Shown here: piece by piece, positions 1-8,559 of the stretch
Layout: each line of letters begins with the position of its first letter
Position numbering within the stretch: the first letter of the stretch is position 1
From: Nocardioides sp. ChNu-153
GTDB lineage: Bacteria > Actinomycetota > Actinomycetes > Propionibacteriales > Nocardioidaceae
Reading direction: 5' to 3'
Assembly: GCF_030466625.1 (NCBI RefSeq)
Contig: NZ_JADEVT010000001.1
Span: 434,001-498,000 of the forward strand
Length of the DNA stretch: 64,000 nucleotides
The notes under the pieces: generated by a model
The model's input: the letters and a program-made list of their open reading frames with translations, nothing else
Told to the model about the DNA's origin: nothing
Database searches by the model: none
Program-made: the position numbers and the translations under genes

Positions 1-549
1 GGCCTGGCCGCCGACTACCGGTCCGCGGTGACGGAGATCGGCCAGGTCAGCACCACCGTGGCGTCGACCAACACCGCGGTCGGCAACTACTGGGAGGGAC
101 GCGGGTTCAACGCCTACGTCACCATCGCCGAGCAGCAGGACCAGGCGGCGAAGGCCGTCGGCACCGTGCTGGGCGAGGCGGCGTCGCTGCTCGAGGAGGG
201 ATCGGCCCGGCTGCTCACCGAGTGGGCCAACCAGATCAGCAACCTGGTGGACCTGCAGGCCGGCATCGTCAACGCGGCCGGGGGCTTCGCCAGCCTCGAC
301 AAGGCGACCGGAGCCTGGGTCGCGCCGACGATCAACCTCATCACCGAGATCGTCACCAACATCAACACGATCGTCACGGACTTCGTGAACTACTTCATCG
401 AGCTCAACGTGACGTACGCCGGCTCGTGGGCCGACATCACCAGCGGGCTCGGCATCGAGGGGCTCCCGGGCGGCGCCTGGCCGCCGTTCGACCCGTTCCT
501 CGTCACCGACGCCAACACCGACGGGGGTTGGCGCCCCGGCGAGGGCTGA
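1..549 (+). CDS. WXG100-like secreted protein, 5' end missing
   Basis: The reading frame is open from the first base of the window and ends in TGA at 547-549, so the N-terminus lies outside; an internal GTG at 28 is not a convincing start. About 180 residues are visible. Near the start is a Trp-Glu-Gly motif in a helical, Ala/Thr-rich setting (YWEGRGFNAY), typical of the helix-turn-helix bend of WXG100/ESX-type proteins. A long amphipathic helical stretch follows, then a Gly/Pro/Trp-rich tail. There is no transmembrane segment in the visible part. Inference: a type VII secretion substrate or WXG-fold N-terminal region of a larger secreted protein. No secretion-system gene is visible nearby, so the assignment is by motif only. 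Confidence 0.55.
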   Translation, partial: GLAADYRSAVTEIGQVSTTVASTNTAVGNYWEGRGFNAYVTIAEQQDQAAKAVGTVLGEAASLLEEGSARLLTEWANQISNLVDLQAGIVNAAGGFASLDKATGAWVAPTINLITEIVTNINTIVTDFVNYFIELNVTYAGSWADITSGLGIEGLPGGAWPPFDPFLVTDANTDGGWRPGEG

Positions 550-585
550 GCGGCTCGTCGTACCGCCCGGCTGTACCTGCCGCGG

Positions 586-813
586 CTACTGCTCGGCGTC
601 GTCGTCCTCGCCGACGGCGGCGTCGAGCCGTTCGCGGGCCCCGTCGAGCCAGGTCTGGCACGAGCGGGCCAGCAGTTCGGCGCGCTCCCACAGCGCCAGC
701 GACTCCTCGAGCGTCGTGCCGCCGCTCTCGAGCCGGCGCACCACCTCGACCAGCTCGTCGCGCGCCTGCTCGTAGGAGAGGGCCTCCTCGGTGGTGGCCT
801 GCTTCTCAGCCAT
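586..813 (-). CDS. xseB: Exodeoxyribonuclease VII small subunit
   Basis: 75 residues, the usual size for XseB. Exonuclease VII is a cytoplasmic nuclease that degrades single-stranded DNA from both ends; several small subunits associate with each large subunit. The family signature is clear: an N-terminal helix ([18 protein letters not shown]), then the conserved [20 protein letters not shown] block, then an acidic tail. The ATG at 813 lies 8 bp inside the 3' end of xseA, so the two are translationally coupled in the order xseA-xseB, as in most bacteria. Confidence 0.95.
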   Translation of the reverse strand: MAEKQATTEEALSYEQARDELVEVVRRLESGGTTLEESLALWERAELLARSCQTWLDGARERLDAAVGEDDDAEQ

Positions 814-2101
814 CGGTCTCCTCGATGTCGGGGTCGAAGTCGGAGTCGGAGTCAGGGGCGGGGGCGGGGGCCGGGTCGGCCTCGACCCGCTCGAGCCGGG
901 TGGGGGTGGCGTGGACGCGGCCGTCGGCGATCCGCACCGTCACCGGCTCGCCGACGCCCACCTGGTCGAGCGCGGTGACGACCGCGCCGTCGGCGCTCTG
1001 CAGCACGGCGTACCCCCGCCGCAGCGTCGCCAGCGGCGACAGCGACTCGGCGCGGGCCCGGCGGTGCTCGACGTCGTCGGCCGCCCGGTCGAGGCGGTGG
1101 CGCAGGGTGCGCCGGGCGCGGTCGCGCAGGGCTGCGACCTCGTCCCCCCGTACGGCGAGCAGGTGCCGCGGGTCGGCCATGGCCGGGCGCGAGCGCAGGG
1201 CGTCGAGCCCCGCCTGCTCGCGGGCCAGGAAGTGCTCCAGCACCCGGCGGGCCCGGTCGCGGGCGTGCGCGACGCCGCGCCGCTCCTCGGTCACGTCGGG
1301 CACGATGCGCTTCGCCGCGTCGGTCGGGGTGGCCGCGCGCCAGTCGGCGACGAGGTCGAGCAGCGGCGAGTCGGGCTCGTGCCCGATCGCGGAGACCACC
1401 GGCGTGCGCACCGCGTGGACGGCCCGCACCAGGCCCTCGTCGGAGAAGGGCAGCAGGTCCTCCACCGAGCCGCCGCCCCGGGCGACGACCACGACGTCGA
1501 CCTCGGGGTCGCGGTCGAGCCGCTCGACGGCCTCGATGACCTCCGGCGCGCAGCGCTGACCCTGCATGGCGGCGTGCACCACGCGGAACCGCACCGCCGG
1601 CCAGCGCCGTCGGGCGACCTCGAGCACGTCGCGCTCCGCGGCCGAGCCCGGCGCCGTGACGAGCCCGACCACGCCGGGCAGGAACGGCAACGGCCGCTTC
1701 AGGTCGGAGGCGAACAGGCCCTCCGCGGCGAGCAGCTGCCGGCGCCGCTCGAGCCGGGCGAGCAGCTCGCCGAGGCCGACCATGCGGATCTCCCGCGCGT
1801 ACAGCGAGAAGGTGCCCCGGTTCGGGTAGTACGACGGCTTCGCGTGCACCACCACGCTCGCGCCCTCGACCAGCGGCGGGTTGAGCCCGTCGAAGAGGGT
1901 GCGCGAGCAGGTGAGCGTCACCGACAGGTCGGCCACCCCGTCGCGCAGCGTCATGAAGACGGTGCTGACCCCGGGGCGGCGGCTGACCTGCGCGACCTGG
2001 CCCTCGACCCACACGGGCCCGAGCCGGTCGATCCAGCCGGCGACCGCGTTGGCGATCTGCCGCACCGGCGCCGGCTGCTCGGGGGAGGTCTCGAGGGCCA
2101 C
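806..2101 (-). CDS. xseA: Exodeoxyribonuclease VII large subunit
   Basis: 431 residues, normal length. The N-terminal OB-fold (about residues 15-115, with the segment [17 protein letters not shown]) is followed by the catalytic XseA domain, which contains the family signatures [30 protein letters not shown] and the [16 protein letters not shown] block. A coiled-coil-rich C-terminus binds XseB. It forms a two-gene operon with xseB. The GTG start at 2101 is preceded by a TAGGCT -10 box exactly 7 nt upstream, which indicates a leaderless mRNA and fixes the start. The acidic C-terminal tail (repeated DS/DFDPD) is poorly conserved in the family. Confidence 0.95.
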   Translation of the reverse strand: MALETSPEQPAPVRQIANAVAGWIDRLGPVWVEGQVAQVSRRPGVSTVFMTLRDGVADLSVTLTCSRTLFDGLNPPLVEGASVVVHAKPSYYPNRGTFSLYAREIRMVGLGELLARLERRRQLLAAEGLFASDLKRPLPFLPGVVGLVTAPGSAAERDVLEVARRRWPAVRFRVVHAAMQGQRCAPEVIEAVERLDRDPEVDVVVVARGGGSVEDLLPFSDEGLVRAVHAVRTPVVSAIGHEPDSPLLDLVADWRAATPTDAAKRIVPDVTEERRGVAHARDRARRVLEHFLAREQAGLDALRSRPAMADPRHLLAVRGDEVAALRDRARRTLRHRLDRAADDVEHRRARAESLSPLATLRRGYAVLQSADGAVVTALDQVGVGEPVTVRIADGRVHATPTRLERVEADPAPAPAPDSDSDFDPDIEETDG

Positions 2102-2108
2102 GGCGGTG

Positions 2109-2114
2109 AGCCTA
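2109..2114 (-). promoter_or_regulatory. -10 box of xseA, leaderless
   Basis: TAGGCT on the minus strand, with 7 nt to the GTG start of xseA. It matches the actinobacterial TANNNT -10 consensus, and transcription is expected to start at or next to the start codon. No clear -35 is seen. Confidence 0.6.
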
Positions 2115-2180
2115 GGGGAGCCCGCCGACGCCGGCGCGCGCCGCCGTACCGCAGGACTTCGGCCGCGTGCCCCGCTCGCC

Positions 2181-2186
2181 TAGACT
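2181..2186 (+). promoter_or_regulatory. -10 box of ispH, leaderless
   Basis: TAGACT on the plus strand, 8 nt before the ATG at 2195. There is no Shine-Dalgarno between the box and the ATG, consistent with leaderless initiation. It lies divergent to the xseA promoter in the 93-bp intergenic space. Confidence 0.6.
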
Positions 2187-2194
2187 CGGGACCC

Positions 2195-3196
2195 ATGAGC
2201 ACCGACCTGGGTACGCCGCGACTCCTGCCGCGCGACGACGCCGAGAGGGCCGTGCTGCTGGCGGCGCCCCGCGGCTACTGCGCCGGCGTCGACCGCGCCG
2301 TCATCACGGTCGAGAAGGCGCTCGACCTCTACGGCGCGCCCGTCTACGTGCGCAAGCAGATCGTCCACAACAAGCACGTGGTGCGCACGCTCGAGGAGCG
2401 CGGCGCCGTCTTCGTCGAGGAGATCGAGGAGATCCCCGAGGGGGCCACCGTCGTCTTCTCCGCCCACGGCGTCTCGCCGATGGTGCACGCCGAGGCCGCC
2501 GAGCGCTCGCTGAAGACCATCGACGCGACCTGCCCGCTCGTCACGAAGGTGCACCACGAGGCCATCCGCTTCGCGCGGGAGGGCTACCGCATCCTCCTCA
2601 TCGGCCACGCGGGCCACGAGGAGGTCGAGGGCACGGCCGGCGAGGCGCCCGACCACATCACGCTGGTCGAGAGCCCGGACGACGTCGACGGCCTCGAGTT
2701 CCCCGAGGGCACGCGGCTGTCGTGGCTCTCGCAGACGACGCTGAGCGTCGACGAGACCATGGAGACGGTGCGCCGGCTGCGCGAGAAGTTCCCGCAGCTG
2801 GAGGACCCGCCGAGCGACGACATCTGCTACGCCACGCAGAACCGCCAGGTGGCGGTGAAGGAGATCGGCGCCGGCGCCGACCTCGTGATCGTGGTCGGTT
2901 CGGGCAACTCGTCGAACTCCGTGCGGCTCGTGGAGGTCGCCCTCGAGGCGGGGGCGAAGGCGTCGTACCGCGTCGACGACGCGAGCGAGATCGAGGAGGC
3001 CTGGCTCGACGGCGTCGAGACCGTCAGCGTCACCTCGGGCGCCTCCGTGCCGGAGGACCTGGTGGAGGGCGTGCTGGCCTTCCTCGCCGAGCGCGGCTAC
3101 CCCGACGCGCGCGCCGTGCAGACGGCCGAGGAGTCGCTGATCTTCGCGCTGCCGCCCGAGCTGCGCCGCGACCTCAAGGCCGCCGGGCGGGTCTGA
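2195..3196 (+). CDS. ispH: 4-hydroxy-3-methylbut-2-enyl diphosphate reductase
   Basis: 333 residues. IspH is the last enzyme of the non-mevalonate (MEP) pathway: an iron-sulfur enzyme converting HMBPP to IPP and DMAPP in the cytoplasm. The three cluster-binding cysteines are present in their motifs: Cys29 in [12 protein letters not shown], the Cys of [11 protein letters not shown], and the Cys of [11 protein letters not shown]. The FSAHGVSP and HKHVV-type histidine motifs are also intact. The frame is open far upstream, but the ATG at 2195 follows a TAGACT -10 box by 8 nt and gives the normal length. ispD and ispF of the same pathway lie near 59-62 kb. Confidence 0.97.
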   Translation: MSTDLGTPRLLPRDDAERAVLLAAPRGYCAGVDRAVITVEKALDLYGAPVYVRKQIVHNKHVVRTLEERGAVFVEEIEEIPEGATVVFSAHGVSPMVHAEAAERSLKTIDATCPLVTKVHHEAIRFAREGYRILLIGHAGHEEVEGTAGEAPDHITLVESPDDVDGLEFPEGTRLSWLSQTTLSVDETMETVRRLREKFPQLEDPPSDDICYATQNRQVAVKEIGAGADLVIVVGSGNSSNSVRLVEVALEAGAKASYRVDDASEIEEAWLDGVETVSVTSGASVPEDLVEGVLAFLAERGYPDARAVQTAEESLIFALPPELRRDLKAAGRV

Positions 3197-3200
3197 GCCG

Positions 3201-3824
3201 GTGGCCCGCTACCTCGACCTCCACCCCGTCGACCCCCAGCCGCGCCTCGTCGCGCAGGTCGTCGAGGCGTTGCGCGACGACGCCCTCATCGCCTACCCGA
3301 CCGACTCCGGCTACGCACTGGGCTGCCAGCTCGGCAACCGCGACGGCAAGGACCGGATCCTGCGGATCCGCGACCTCGACGAGAAGCACCACTTCACGCT
3401 CATGTGCTCCGACTTCTCGCAGCTCGGGCACTTCGTGCAGGTCTCCAACCACGCGTTCCGCTCCGTGAAGGCGGCGCTGCCGGGGCCCTACACCTTCATC
3501 CTGCCCGCGACCCGCGAGGTCCCGCGTCAGCTCATGCACCCGAAGAAGAAGACGGTGGGTGTCCGCATCCCCGACCACCCGGTCGTCGCCGCCCTCCTGG
3601 CCGGCCTGGGCGAGCCCATGCTCACGAGCAGCCTGATCCTCCCCGGCGAGACCGAGCCGCGCACGATCGGCTGGGAGGTCAAGGAGGACCTCGACCACGC
3701 GGTCGACATCGTCATCGAGGCCGGCGAGACCCCGGCCGTGCCCACCACGGTCGTCGACTGGTCGGAGGACGCCCCCGAGGTGCTCCGCCACGGCGCCGGC
3801 GACGCCGCGCGCTTCGAGGAGTAG
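3201..3824 (+). CDS. YrdC/YciO-family L-threonylcarbamoyladenylate synthase-like protein
   Basis: 207 residues, a single YrdC domain. The family makes threonylcarbamoyl-AMP from Thr, bicarbonate and ATP for the t6A modification of tRNA position 37. Seen in the sequence: an N-terminal IAYPTDSGYALGCQL nucleotide-binding stretch, a KDRILRIRD segment (the KxR element), HFTLMCSD, and a TSSLI segment near the C-terminus. The short length and lack of a C-terminal Sua5 domain place it with YciO, whose activity is less certain than that of YrdC/TsaC. The GTG start is 4 nt after the ispH stop, so the genes are probably cotranscribed. Confidence 0.85.
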   Translation: MARYLDLHPVDPQPRLVAQVVEALRDDALIAYPTDSGYALGCQLGNRDGKDRILRIRDLDEKHHFTLMCSDFSQLGHFVQVSNHAFRSVKAALPGPYTFILPATREVPRQLMHPKKKTVGVRIPDHPVVAALLAGLGEPMLTSSLILPGETEPRTIGWEVKEDLDHAVDIVIEAGETPAVPTTVVDWSEDAPEVLRHGAGDAARFEE

Positions 3825-3828
3825 GTGC

Positions 3829-4224
3829 TCAGTCGCCCGTCATGCGGGCGGCGAGCGTCACCAGGCACAGGGCGTAGCCCACGCCGAGCCCCACCGCGTG
3901 GTGCAGGACGCCCGACACGAGCGCCTGCACGGCACCGTCCTCCGGTCGGGCCAGGGCGCCCGGGGCGAGCACCGCCACGATCGTGAACGCGCCGAGCAGC
4001 AGCAGGGGCGGCAGCACGCCGACCACGAAGACGTCCGCGCGGTCCACCAGCACCGCCAGACCCAGGCACAGCACGATGAAGCACAGGTCGAAGAAGAGGC
4101 CGACGGTCGGGCCCAGCAGCAGGTCCAGGCCCAGGACGCCCAGCACGGCCACGACGCCCAGCAGCACGACGCGACGACCGGGGACGTGTCCCGTCGTCGG
4201 ACGGGTGGCCGCGAGCAGGCTCAC
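3829..4224 (-). CDS. DUF6542-like small membrane protein
   Basis: 131 residues with four hydrophobic segments: VVLLGVVAVLGVLGLDLL, LFFDLCFIVLCLGLAVLV, VFVVGVLPPLLLLGAFTIVAVLAP and a C-terminal AVGLGVGYALCLVTLAA. This matches the actinobacterial DUF6542 membrane proteins found beside rmuC and ispH; the function is unknown. The frame is open far upstream, but GTG at 4224 is chosen because a TAGGGT -10 box lies exactly 7 nt before it, giving a leaderless gene of normal size. It lies 23 bp downstream of rmuC on the same strand and converges on the YrdC-family gene. Confidence 0.75.
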   Translation of the reverse strand: MSLLAATRPTTGHVPGRRVVLLGVVAVLGVLGLDLLLGPTVGLFFDLCFIVLCLGLAVLVDRADVFVVGVLPPLLLLGAFTIVAVLAPGALARPEDGAVQALVSGVLHHAVGLGVGYALCLVTLAARMTGD

Positions 4225-4231
4225 GCCCACG

Positions 4232-4237
4232 ACCCTA
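4232..4237 (-). promoter_or_regulatory. -10 box of the DUF6542-like gene
   Basis: TAGGGT on the minus strand, 7 nt before the GTG at 4224. It decides the start of the downstream gene. Confidence 0.5.
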
Positions 4238-4247
4238 AGGCGCGCTG

Positions 4248-5420
4248 TCAGGCGCCGTGCGCCGACGCGCCGGGGTCCGGGCGCACCGCGTCCGGCCGCA
4301 CGGGGTCGACGACCGCCTCGAGGCCCGCGTCGCCGAGCACGTCCCCCTCGGGCCGCCCGTCGTGGGGGTCGGCGACCGTCGTACGACGGGGGAGGTCGCC
4401 CACCGCGCGGGGACCGGGCAGCTCCTCGTCGGTGACCCCGAGCTCGGCGAGCCGGCGCGCCGAGACCAGCACCCGGCTCTCCAGCGACCCGACGGCGCTG
4501 TTGTAGTGCCGCGTCGCTGCCCCGAGCGACCGGCCGAGGGCGTCGAGGTGCTCCGCCCACGTGCGCAGCCGCTGGTGGAGCTCGCGGCCGGTGCGCTGGA
4601 TCTCCTCCGCCCGCTCGGCCAGCCCCTCCTGGCGCCACCCGTGGGCGACCGTGCGCAGCAGCGCGATGAGGGTGGTCGGCGTCGCCAGCACGACCTGGGC
4701 CGCGGCCGCGTGCTCGAGCAGGCCGGGGTCGGCCTCGAGCGCGGCGGCCAGGAACGCGTCGCCCGGCACGAACAGCACGACGAGCTCGGGGGAGTCGGGC
4801 AGCGCCGCCCAGTAGCGCTTCGCGCCGAGGGCGTCGACGTGGCTGCGCACCTGCCGGGCGTGGCGGGCCAGGTGGGCCCGCTGGCGCTCCGCCTGCTCGG
4901 CGTCGCCGCCGTCGAGCTCGGCGGCGTCGAGGAACGCGTCGAGCGGCACCTTGGCGTCGACCACCAGCGAGCGCCCGCCCGCGAGGTGCACCACGACGTC
5001 GGGCCGCAGCGCGCCGTCGGCGAGGCGCACCTGCTCGGAGAAGTCGCAGCGGTCGACCATGCCGGCCAGCTCGACGGCGCGGCGCAGGTGCAGCTCGCCC
5101 CAGCGCCCGCGCACGGTCGGGCGCCGCAGGGCGGTCGCGAGCGCGTGGGTCTCGCGGCGCAGCTCGCCCGTCTGGTCCCGCATCGCGGCGACCTGGGCGG
5201 TCAGCTCGCCCTGCCACACGGCTCGGTCGTGGTGGAGGTCGGCGAGCTGGTCGCCGAGCCGGTCGATGCCCTCGGCGAGGCGCAGGGCGTCGACCGCCGC
5301 GGCGCGCTCGGCCGGGCGGCCCCGGGACCAGAGCACCCCGACGTACCACCCCGCCGCCACGCCGACCGCGAGCAGGGCCAGCGCCGTCACCACGTCGAGC
5401 ACGTCCATGGGCGACAGCAT
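4248..5420 (-). CDS. rmuC: DNA recombination protein RmuC
   Basis: 390 residues. The layout is that of RmuC: an N-terminal membrane anchor (VVTALALLAVGVAAGWYVGVL), a coiled-coil stretch (about residues 30-110) and the RmuC nuclease-like domain with the signature RGRWGELHLRRAVELAGM, VVHLAGGRSLVVDAKVPLDAF and TPTTLIALLRTVAHGWRQE. RmuC limits recombination at inverted repeats in E. coli; the mechanism is not settled. The start is either ATG 5420 or ATG 5408; neither has a strong ribosome binding site, and the upstream one is given. The C-terminal tail after about residue 330 is variable and acidic. Confidence 0.92.
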   Translation of the reverse strand: MLSPMDVLDVVTALALLAVGVAAGWYVGVLWSRGRPAERAAAVDALRLAEGIDRLGDQLADLHHDRAVWQGELTAQVAAMRDQTGELRRETHALATALRRPTVRGRWGELHLRRAVELAGMVDRCDFSEQVRLADGALRPDVVVHLAGGRSLVVDAKVPLDAFLDAAELDGGDAEQAERQRAHLARHARQVRSHVDALGAKRYWAALPDSPELVVLFVPGDAFLAAALEADPGLLEHAAAAQVVLATPTTLIALLRTVAHGWRQEGLAERAEEIQRTGRELHQRLRTWAEHLDALGRSLGAATRHYNSAVGSLESRVLVSARRLAELGVTDEELPGPRAVGDLPRRTTVADPHDGRPEGDVLGDAGLEAVVDPVRPDAVRPDPGASAHGA

Positions 5421-5478
5421 GGCGGGGCCCACCGACCGTTCGCCGGAGCCCCGCCACGCCCAGGCGCCCGCGTCGGGC

Positions 5479-6585
5479 TCAGGCCTCGCCGGCCGCCAGC
5501 ACGCGCGCGGCCTCCCGCGCGGCCGCCGCGTTCGCGACGCCGGCGCGGGAGCCGGCCAGCTTGGCGCGCAGGTGCTCGGCGACGGTGACGGGCTCGTAGG
5601 CCGAGGCGCCGTCCGCGTCGCGGCAGGTGGGCAGGGTGGCGATGACGGCGTCGATGTCACCGTCGTGGAAGTACGCCGCGCTGCGCCGACGCCGGATCGT
5701 GCCGTCGACGATCGGCGGCTTGACGCGGTGCACGGTCGACATCCAGTGGTCGTTCGTCCAGCGCGCCATGAGGTCGCCGAGGTTGATGAGCAGCGCGCCG
5801 TCGGCCGGCTGGACGTCGTTCCACGACCCGTCCGCACCGAGCACCTGCAGGCCGGCGACCTGGTCGGCCCACAGCACGGTGACGATGCCGTAGTCGGTGT
5901 GGGCGCCCATGCCCGTGAGGTCGCCGTCGAGCTCGACGGCGCCCGGCTCGAGCGCGTAGTTGTTCATCCGCAGCACGTCGACGGAGTGACCGGTGAAGGC
6001 GTCGAAGTAGCCGGGCTCCAGGCCGAGCGCGTCCGCGAACAGCGTCGTCAGGGTGCGCGCGACGCGGCCGGCCTCGTCGAAGTACGCCGACACGGCTGCC
6101 CGGAAGCCCTCCGCCCCGAGGGTCTCGTCGGGCCACACGTTCTCCGGGTAGTCGGCCAGGGGCAGGTCGAGGCCGGGGAAGTCGGAGACCGCGAGGCCCA
6201 CGTTGAAGGCCTCGAAGAAGTCGTGCATGCGGTTCGACGGGGCGACGCCGAGGCTCAGGCTGAGCGACTCCGTCTTGGGCGGGCTGTAGCCCCGGTTCAC
6301 CTCGGGCGGGGTGCGGTAGGTCTTCTTGGCCTCCAGCGGCATCCCGAAGAACGCGTCGAGCCCGTCCGCGAATCCGCGGAGCACGTCGTCGGGCACGCCG
6401 TGGCCGACGACCTGCACGAAGCCGACGGTGCGCGCCGCCTCGTCGAACGCGGCGGCCGCGGCGGCGCGGGCGGCGGCGTCCCCGTCGCCCACGTAGGCGC
6501 TGATGTCGACGGTCGGCACGCGGAAGCCGTCGGGGCCGACGCGGGCGCCGCCGCGCACGGCCTCGGTGGTGGTCTCGCTGGTCAT
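5479..6585 (-). CDS. Isopenicillin N synthase-family 2OG/Fe(II) dioxygenase
   Basis: 368 residues. An N-terminal DIOX_N domain (VPTVDISAYVGDG through GFVQVVGHGVPDDVL) is followed by the 2OG-FeII oxygenase domain. The iron triad is visible: His229 and Asp231 in GMGAHTDYG and His286 in MSTVHRVKPP; the co-substrate RxS motif is in RRRRSAAYFHDGD. The family includes plant hormone oxidases, IPNS and the fungal thymine 7-hydroxylase. The gene follows the adenosine-deaminase-like gene by 34 bp with a strong ribosome binding site (AGGAGGACCCC) and is the last gene of the ABC transporter operon. Inference: it hydroxylates a nucleobase-like compound delivered by that transporter. Beta-lactam synthesis is unlikely because no cluster is present. 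Confidence 0.85.
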   Translation of the reverse strand: MTSETTTEAVRGGARVGPDGFRVPTVDISAYVGDGDAAARAAAAAAFDEAARTVGFVQVVGHGVPDDVLRGFADGLDAFFGMPLEAKKTYRTPPEVNRGYSPPKTESLSLSLGVAPSNRMHDFFEAFNVGLAVSDFPGLDLPLADYPENVWPDETLGAEGFRAAVSAYFDEAGRVARTLTTLFADALGLEPGYFDAFTGHSVDVLRMNNYALEPGAVELDGDLTGMGAHTDYGIVTVLWADQVAGLQVLGADGSWNDVQPADGALLINLGDLMARWTNDHWMSTVHRVKPPIVDGTIRRRRSAAYFHDGDIDAVIATLPTCRDADGASAYEPVTVAEHLRAKLAGSRAGVANAAAAREAARVLAAGEA

Positions 6586-6619
6586 GGGGTCCTCCTGGGG
6601 TACGGCGGAGCGGGCGGGG

Positions 6620-7693
6620 TCAGGCGGGGTCGGGCGGGTCCGCGAGCAGCGGGGCGCAGAGCTCGTCGACGCGCCGGGCGAGGTCGGCCTTGTCGCTCTC
6701 GTCGAGCCAGCAGGCCTCGACGGCGTTCCTCGTGAACGCGGCGAGCTCGGGCGCGCCGTACCCCAGCGCGTGGGCGAGCACGCGGAAGTCGTGGGTGGGG
6801 TCGGTGCCGAACATGGGCGGGTCGTCGGAGTCGATGGTGACGAGCAGCCCCGCGTCGACCATCTCGCGGATGCGGTGGTGGGTGCCGTCGCCGGAGCCGG
6901 AGTACCGCCCGATGTCGGAGCTGACCGGCGTGCAGTTGAACGGCACCCGCTCCTCGACGCAGCGCGCGGTGATCGCCGGGTCGTCGACCACGTGGTAGCC
7001 GTGGTCGACCCGGGAGCAGCCGAGCTCGTCGAGCAGGGTGAGGACGTGGGCGGGCGGGCCGGACTCGCTGTGCGCGGTACGACGCAGGCCGTGGCGCCCG
7101 GCGAGGCGGTAGGCCTCGACGAAGCGCCCGGGCGGGCCGTTGACCTCGGCGTAGTCGAGGCCGATGCCGAGCACCTCGTCGCGCCGGTCGGCGACGACCT
7201 GCTCGACGAGCTCGACGGCGTCCGCCCCGCTGCGCTCGCGGTTGATGCCGATGACCAGGCCGAACGAGATGCCCGTGTCGGTCTGGGCGTCGCGGGCGCC
7301 GGCGAGCACGCCGTCGAGGAGGCGGCCGTACGGCACGTCCGGGTGGCCGGGCGGGCTCAGCTGGATCTCGCGGTGCAGCACGTGGTGGTCGGCGCCGCCC
7401 TGCGTGAGCGACTCGTAGGTGATGCGGTGCAGGTCGTCGGCGTCGCGCACGAGCGAGCCGACGACGTCGAGGACGCGCAGGAACTCGCCGAGGTCCTCGT
7501 AGCTGCCGTGGTCGTAGAGCTCGTCGGCGCTGCGGCCCAGGTCGACGCCGTGCTTGCGGGCGAGGTCGACGACGGTGCCGGGCGCCACGGTGCCGAGGAG
7601 GTGGCAGTGCAGGCTGACCTTCGGCAGCGCCGCCACCAGCGCGTCGATCGCCGGGTCGGCGGGGGTCGGGGTGGAGTGGGCGAAGGTGCTCAT
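6620..7693 (-). CDS. Adenosine deaminase-family hydrolase, divergent active site
   Basis: 357 residues, normal for the family. It shows an amidohydrolase TIM barrel with the metal motif HCH (His29, His31) near the N-terminus, a VDHGYHV motif and TIDSDDPPMFG near the C-terminus, equivalent to the metal-binding Asp-Asp of adenosine deaminases. Two family positions differ. The usual HxHLDG reads HCHLLG, with Leu33 where mouse ADA has Asp19, which binds the ribose 5'-OH. The usual HAGE reads HSES, moving the acidic residue one position. The substrate is therefore probably not plain adenosine; a free base or analogue is possible. ATG at 7693 overlaps the permease stop by 4 bp, so it is coupled to the ABC importer. 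Confidence 0.8.
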   Translation of the reverse strand: MSTFAHSTPTPADPAIDALVAALPKVSLHCHLLGTVAPGTVVDLARKHGVDLGRSADELYDHGSYEDLGEFLRVLDVVGSLVRDADDLHRITYESLTQGGADHHVLHREIQLSPPGHPDVPYGRLLDGVLAGARDAQTDTGISFGLVIGINRERSGADAVELVEQVVADRRDEVLGIGLDYAEVNGPPGRFVEAYRLAGRHGLRRTAHSESGPPAHVLTLLDELGCSRVDHGYHVVDDPAITARCVEERVPFNCTPVSSDIGRYSGSGDGTHHRIREMVDAGLLVTIDSDDPPMFGTDPTHDFRVLAHALGYGAPELAAFTRNAVEACWLDESDKADLARRVDELCAPLLADPPDPA

Positions 7694-8559
7694 CGGCCCC
7701 GCCCCGCGTCGTCGCCGTAGCGGGCGAGCACGACCGACTCGACGAGCTGGGCGACGAGGTAGAGCACGAGCGACGCCACCGTCACGATGACGACGAGCGA
7801 CCAGGTCTCGTTGATCCGGCCGTTGCGAGAGGCCGACACGATGGCCGAGCCCATGCCCTGGCCGGTGGCCAGCCACTCCGCCAGCAGGGCGCCGGTGATC
7901 GCGCCGGGCACGGAGATGCGGATCGCCGCGAAGAGCGACGGCAGCGCCGCCGGCAGGGCGGCCCGGCGCAGGACGGTGCCCTCGCTCCCGCCGTACACGG
8001 TCACCACGTCGCGCAGCTGGGGTGAGACCGAGCGGAGGCCGAACACGACGGTCACGAGCGCGGGGAAGAGGACGACGACGCCGCTGATGAAGGCGACGGT
8101 GAGGAACCCGCGCCCGGCCAGCAGGATGATGATGGGCGCCAGTGCGACGAGGGGCACGGAGCGCAGCACCATCGCGACCGGCATGACGGCGCTCTCGACC
8201 GCGCGGAAGCGCACGATGAGCAGGGCGAGGACGACCGCGGCGACGAGGCCGACGACGAAGCCGGTGGCCGCGTCCTCCAGCGTCACCAGGAGCAGACCCA
8301 GCATGCCGTCGCGGTTCTCAGCCGCGTCGGGGTCCGTCACGAGGTGGGCCCACACGTCGGCGGGGCCCTTGCCGACGAAGTCGTCGACGTCCCACAGCGC
8401 GAGCCCGGCGACCCACAGCCCGACGACGACGGCGAGGACGAACGTCATCGTGACCAGGGTGCGGCCCACGGACCGCAGCACGGCGAGGCCCGTGCGGCTG
8501 CGCACCGGCTGCTGCTCCGGTCCCGTGTCGGCGTGCGGCGGGGTGAGGGTGGCGCTCAT
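7690..8559 (-). CDS. ABC transporter permease (BPD_transp_1 family), second copy
   Basis: 289 residues, inner membrane. About six transmembrane helices are seen, beginning with VTMTFVLAVVVGLWVAGLALW, and an EAA loop resembling VYGGSEGTVLRRAALPAALPS that contacts the ATPase. It is the SsuC/TauC/ThiX-type permease of importers whose binding proteins resemble NMT1/THI5. The start ATG at 8559 overlaps the upstream permease stop (ATGA), and its own stop overlaps the deaminase-like gene. Two different permeases in tandem imply a heterodimeric membrane unit. The charged N-terminal 35 residues are cytoplasmic. Confidence 0.9.
   Translation of the reverse strand: MSATLTPPHADTGPEQQPVRSRTGLAVLRSVGRTLVTMTFVLAVVVGLWVAGLALWDVDDFVGKGPADVWAHLVTDPDAAENRDGMLGLLLVTLEDAATGFVVGLVAAVVLALLIVRFRAVESAVMPVAMVLRSVPLVALAPIIILLAGRGFLTVAFISGVVVLFPALVTVVFGLRSVSPQLRDVVTVYGGSEGTVLRRAALPAALPSLFAAIRISVPGAITGALLAEWLATGQGMGSAIVSASRNGRINETWSLVVIVTVASLVLYLVAQLVESVVLARYGDDAGRGR

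Noticed and set aside
791-2194. Frame open upstream of ispH as a possible N-terminal fusion
   Set aside because: The upstream translation is the antisense shadow of xseA; a -10 box 8 nt before the ATG at 2195 sets the real start.
5479-6585. Isopenicillin N synthase as evidence of a beta-lactam cluster
   Set aside because: No ACV synthetase or related gene is near; the gene is in a purine-type operon, and the family is functionally broad.
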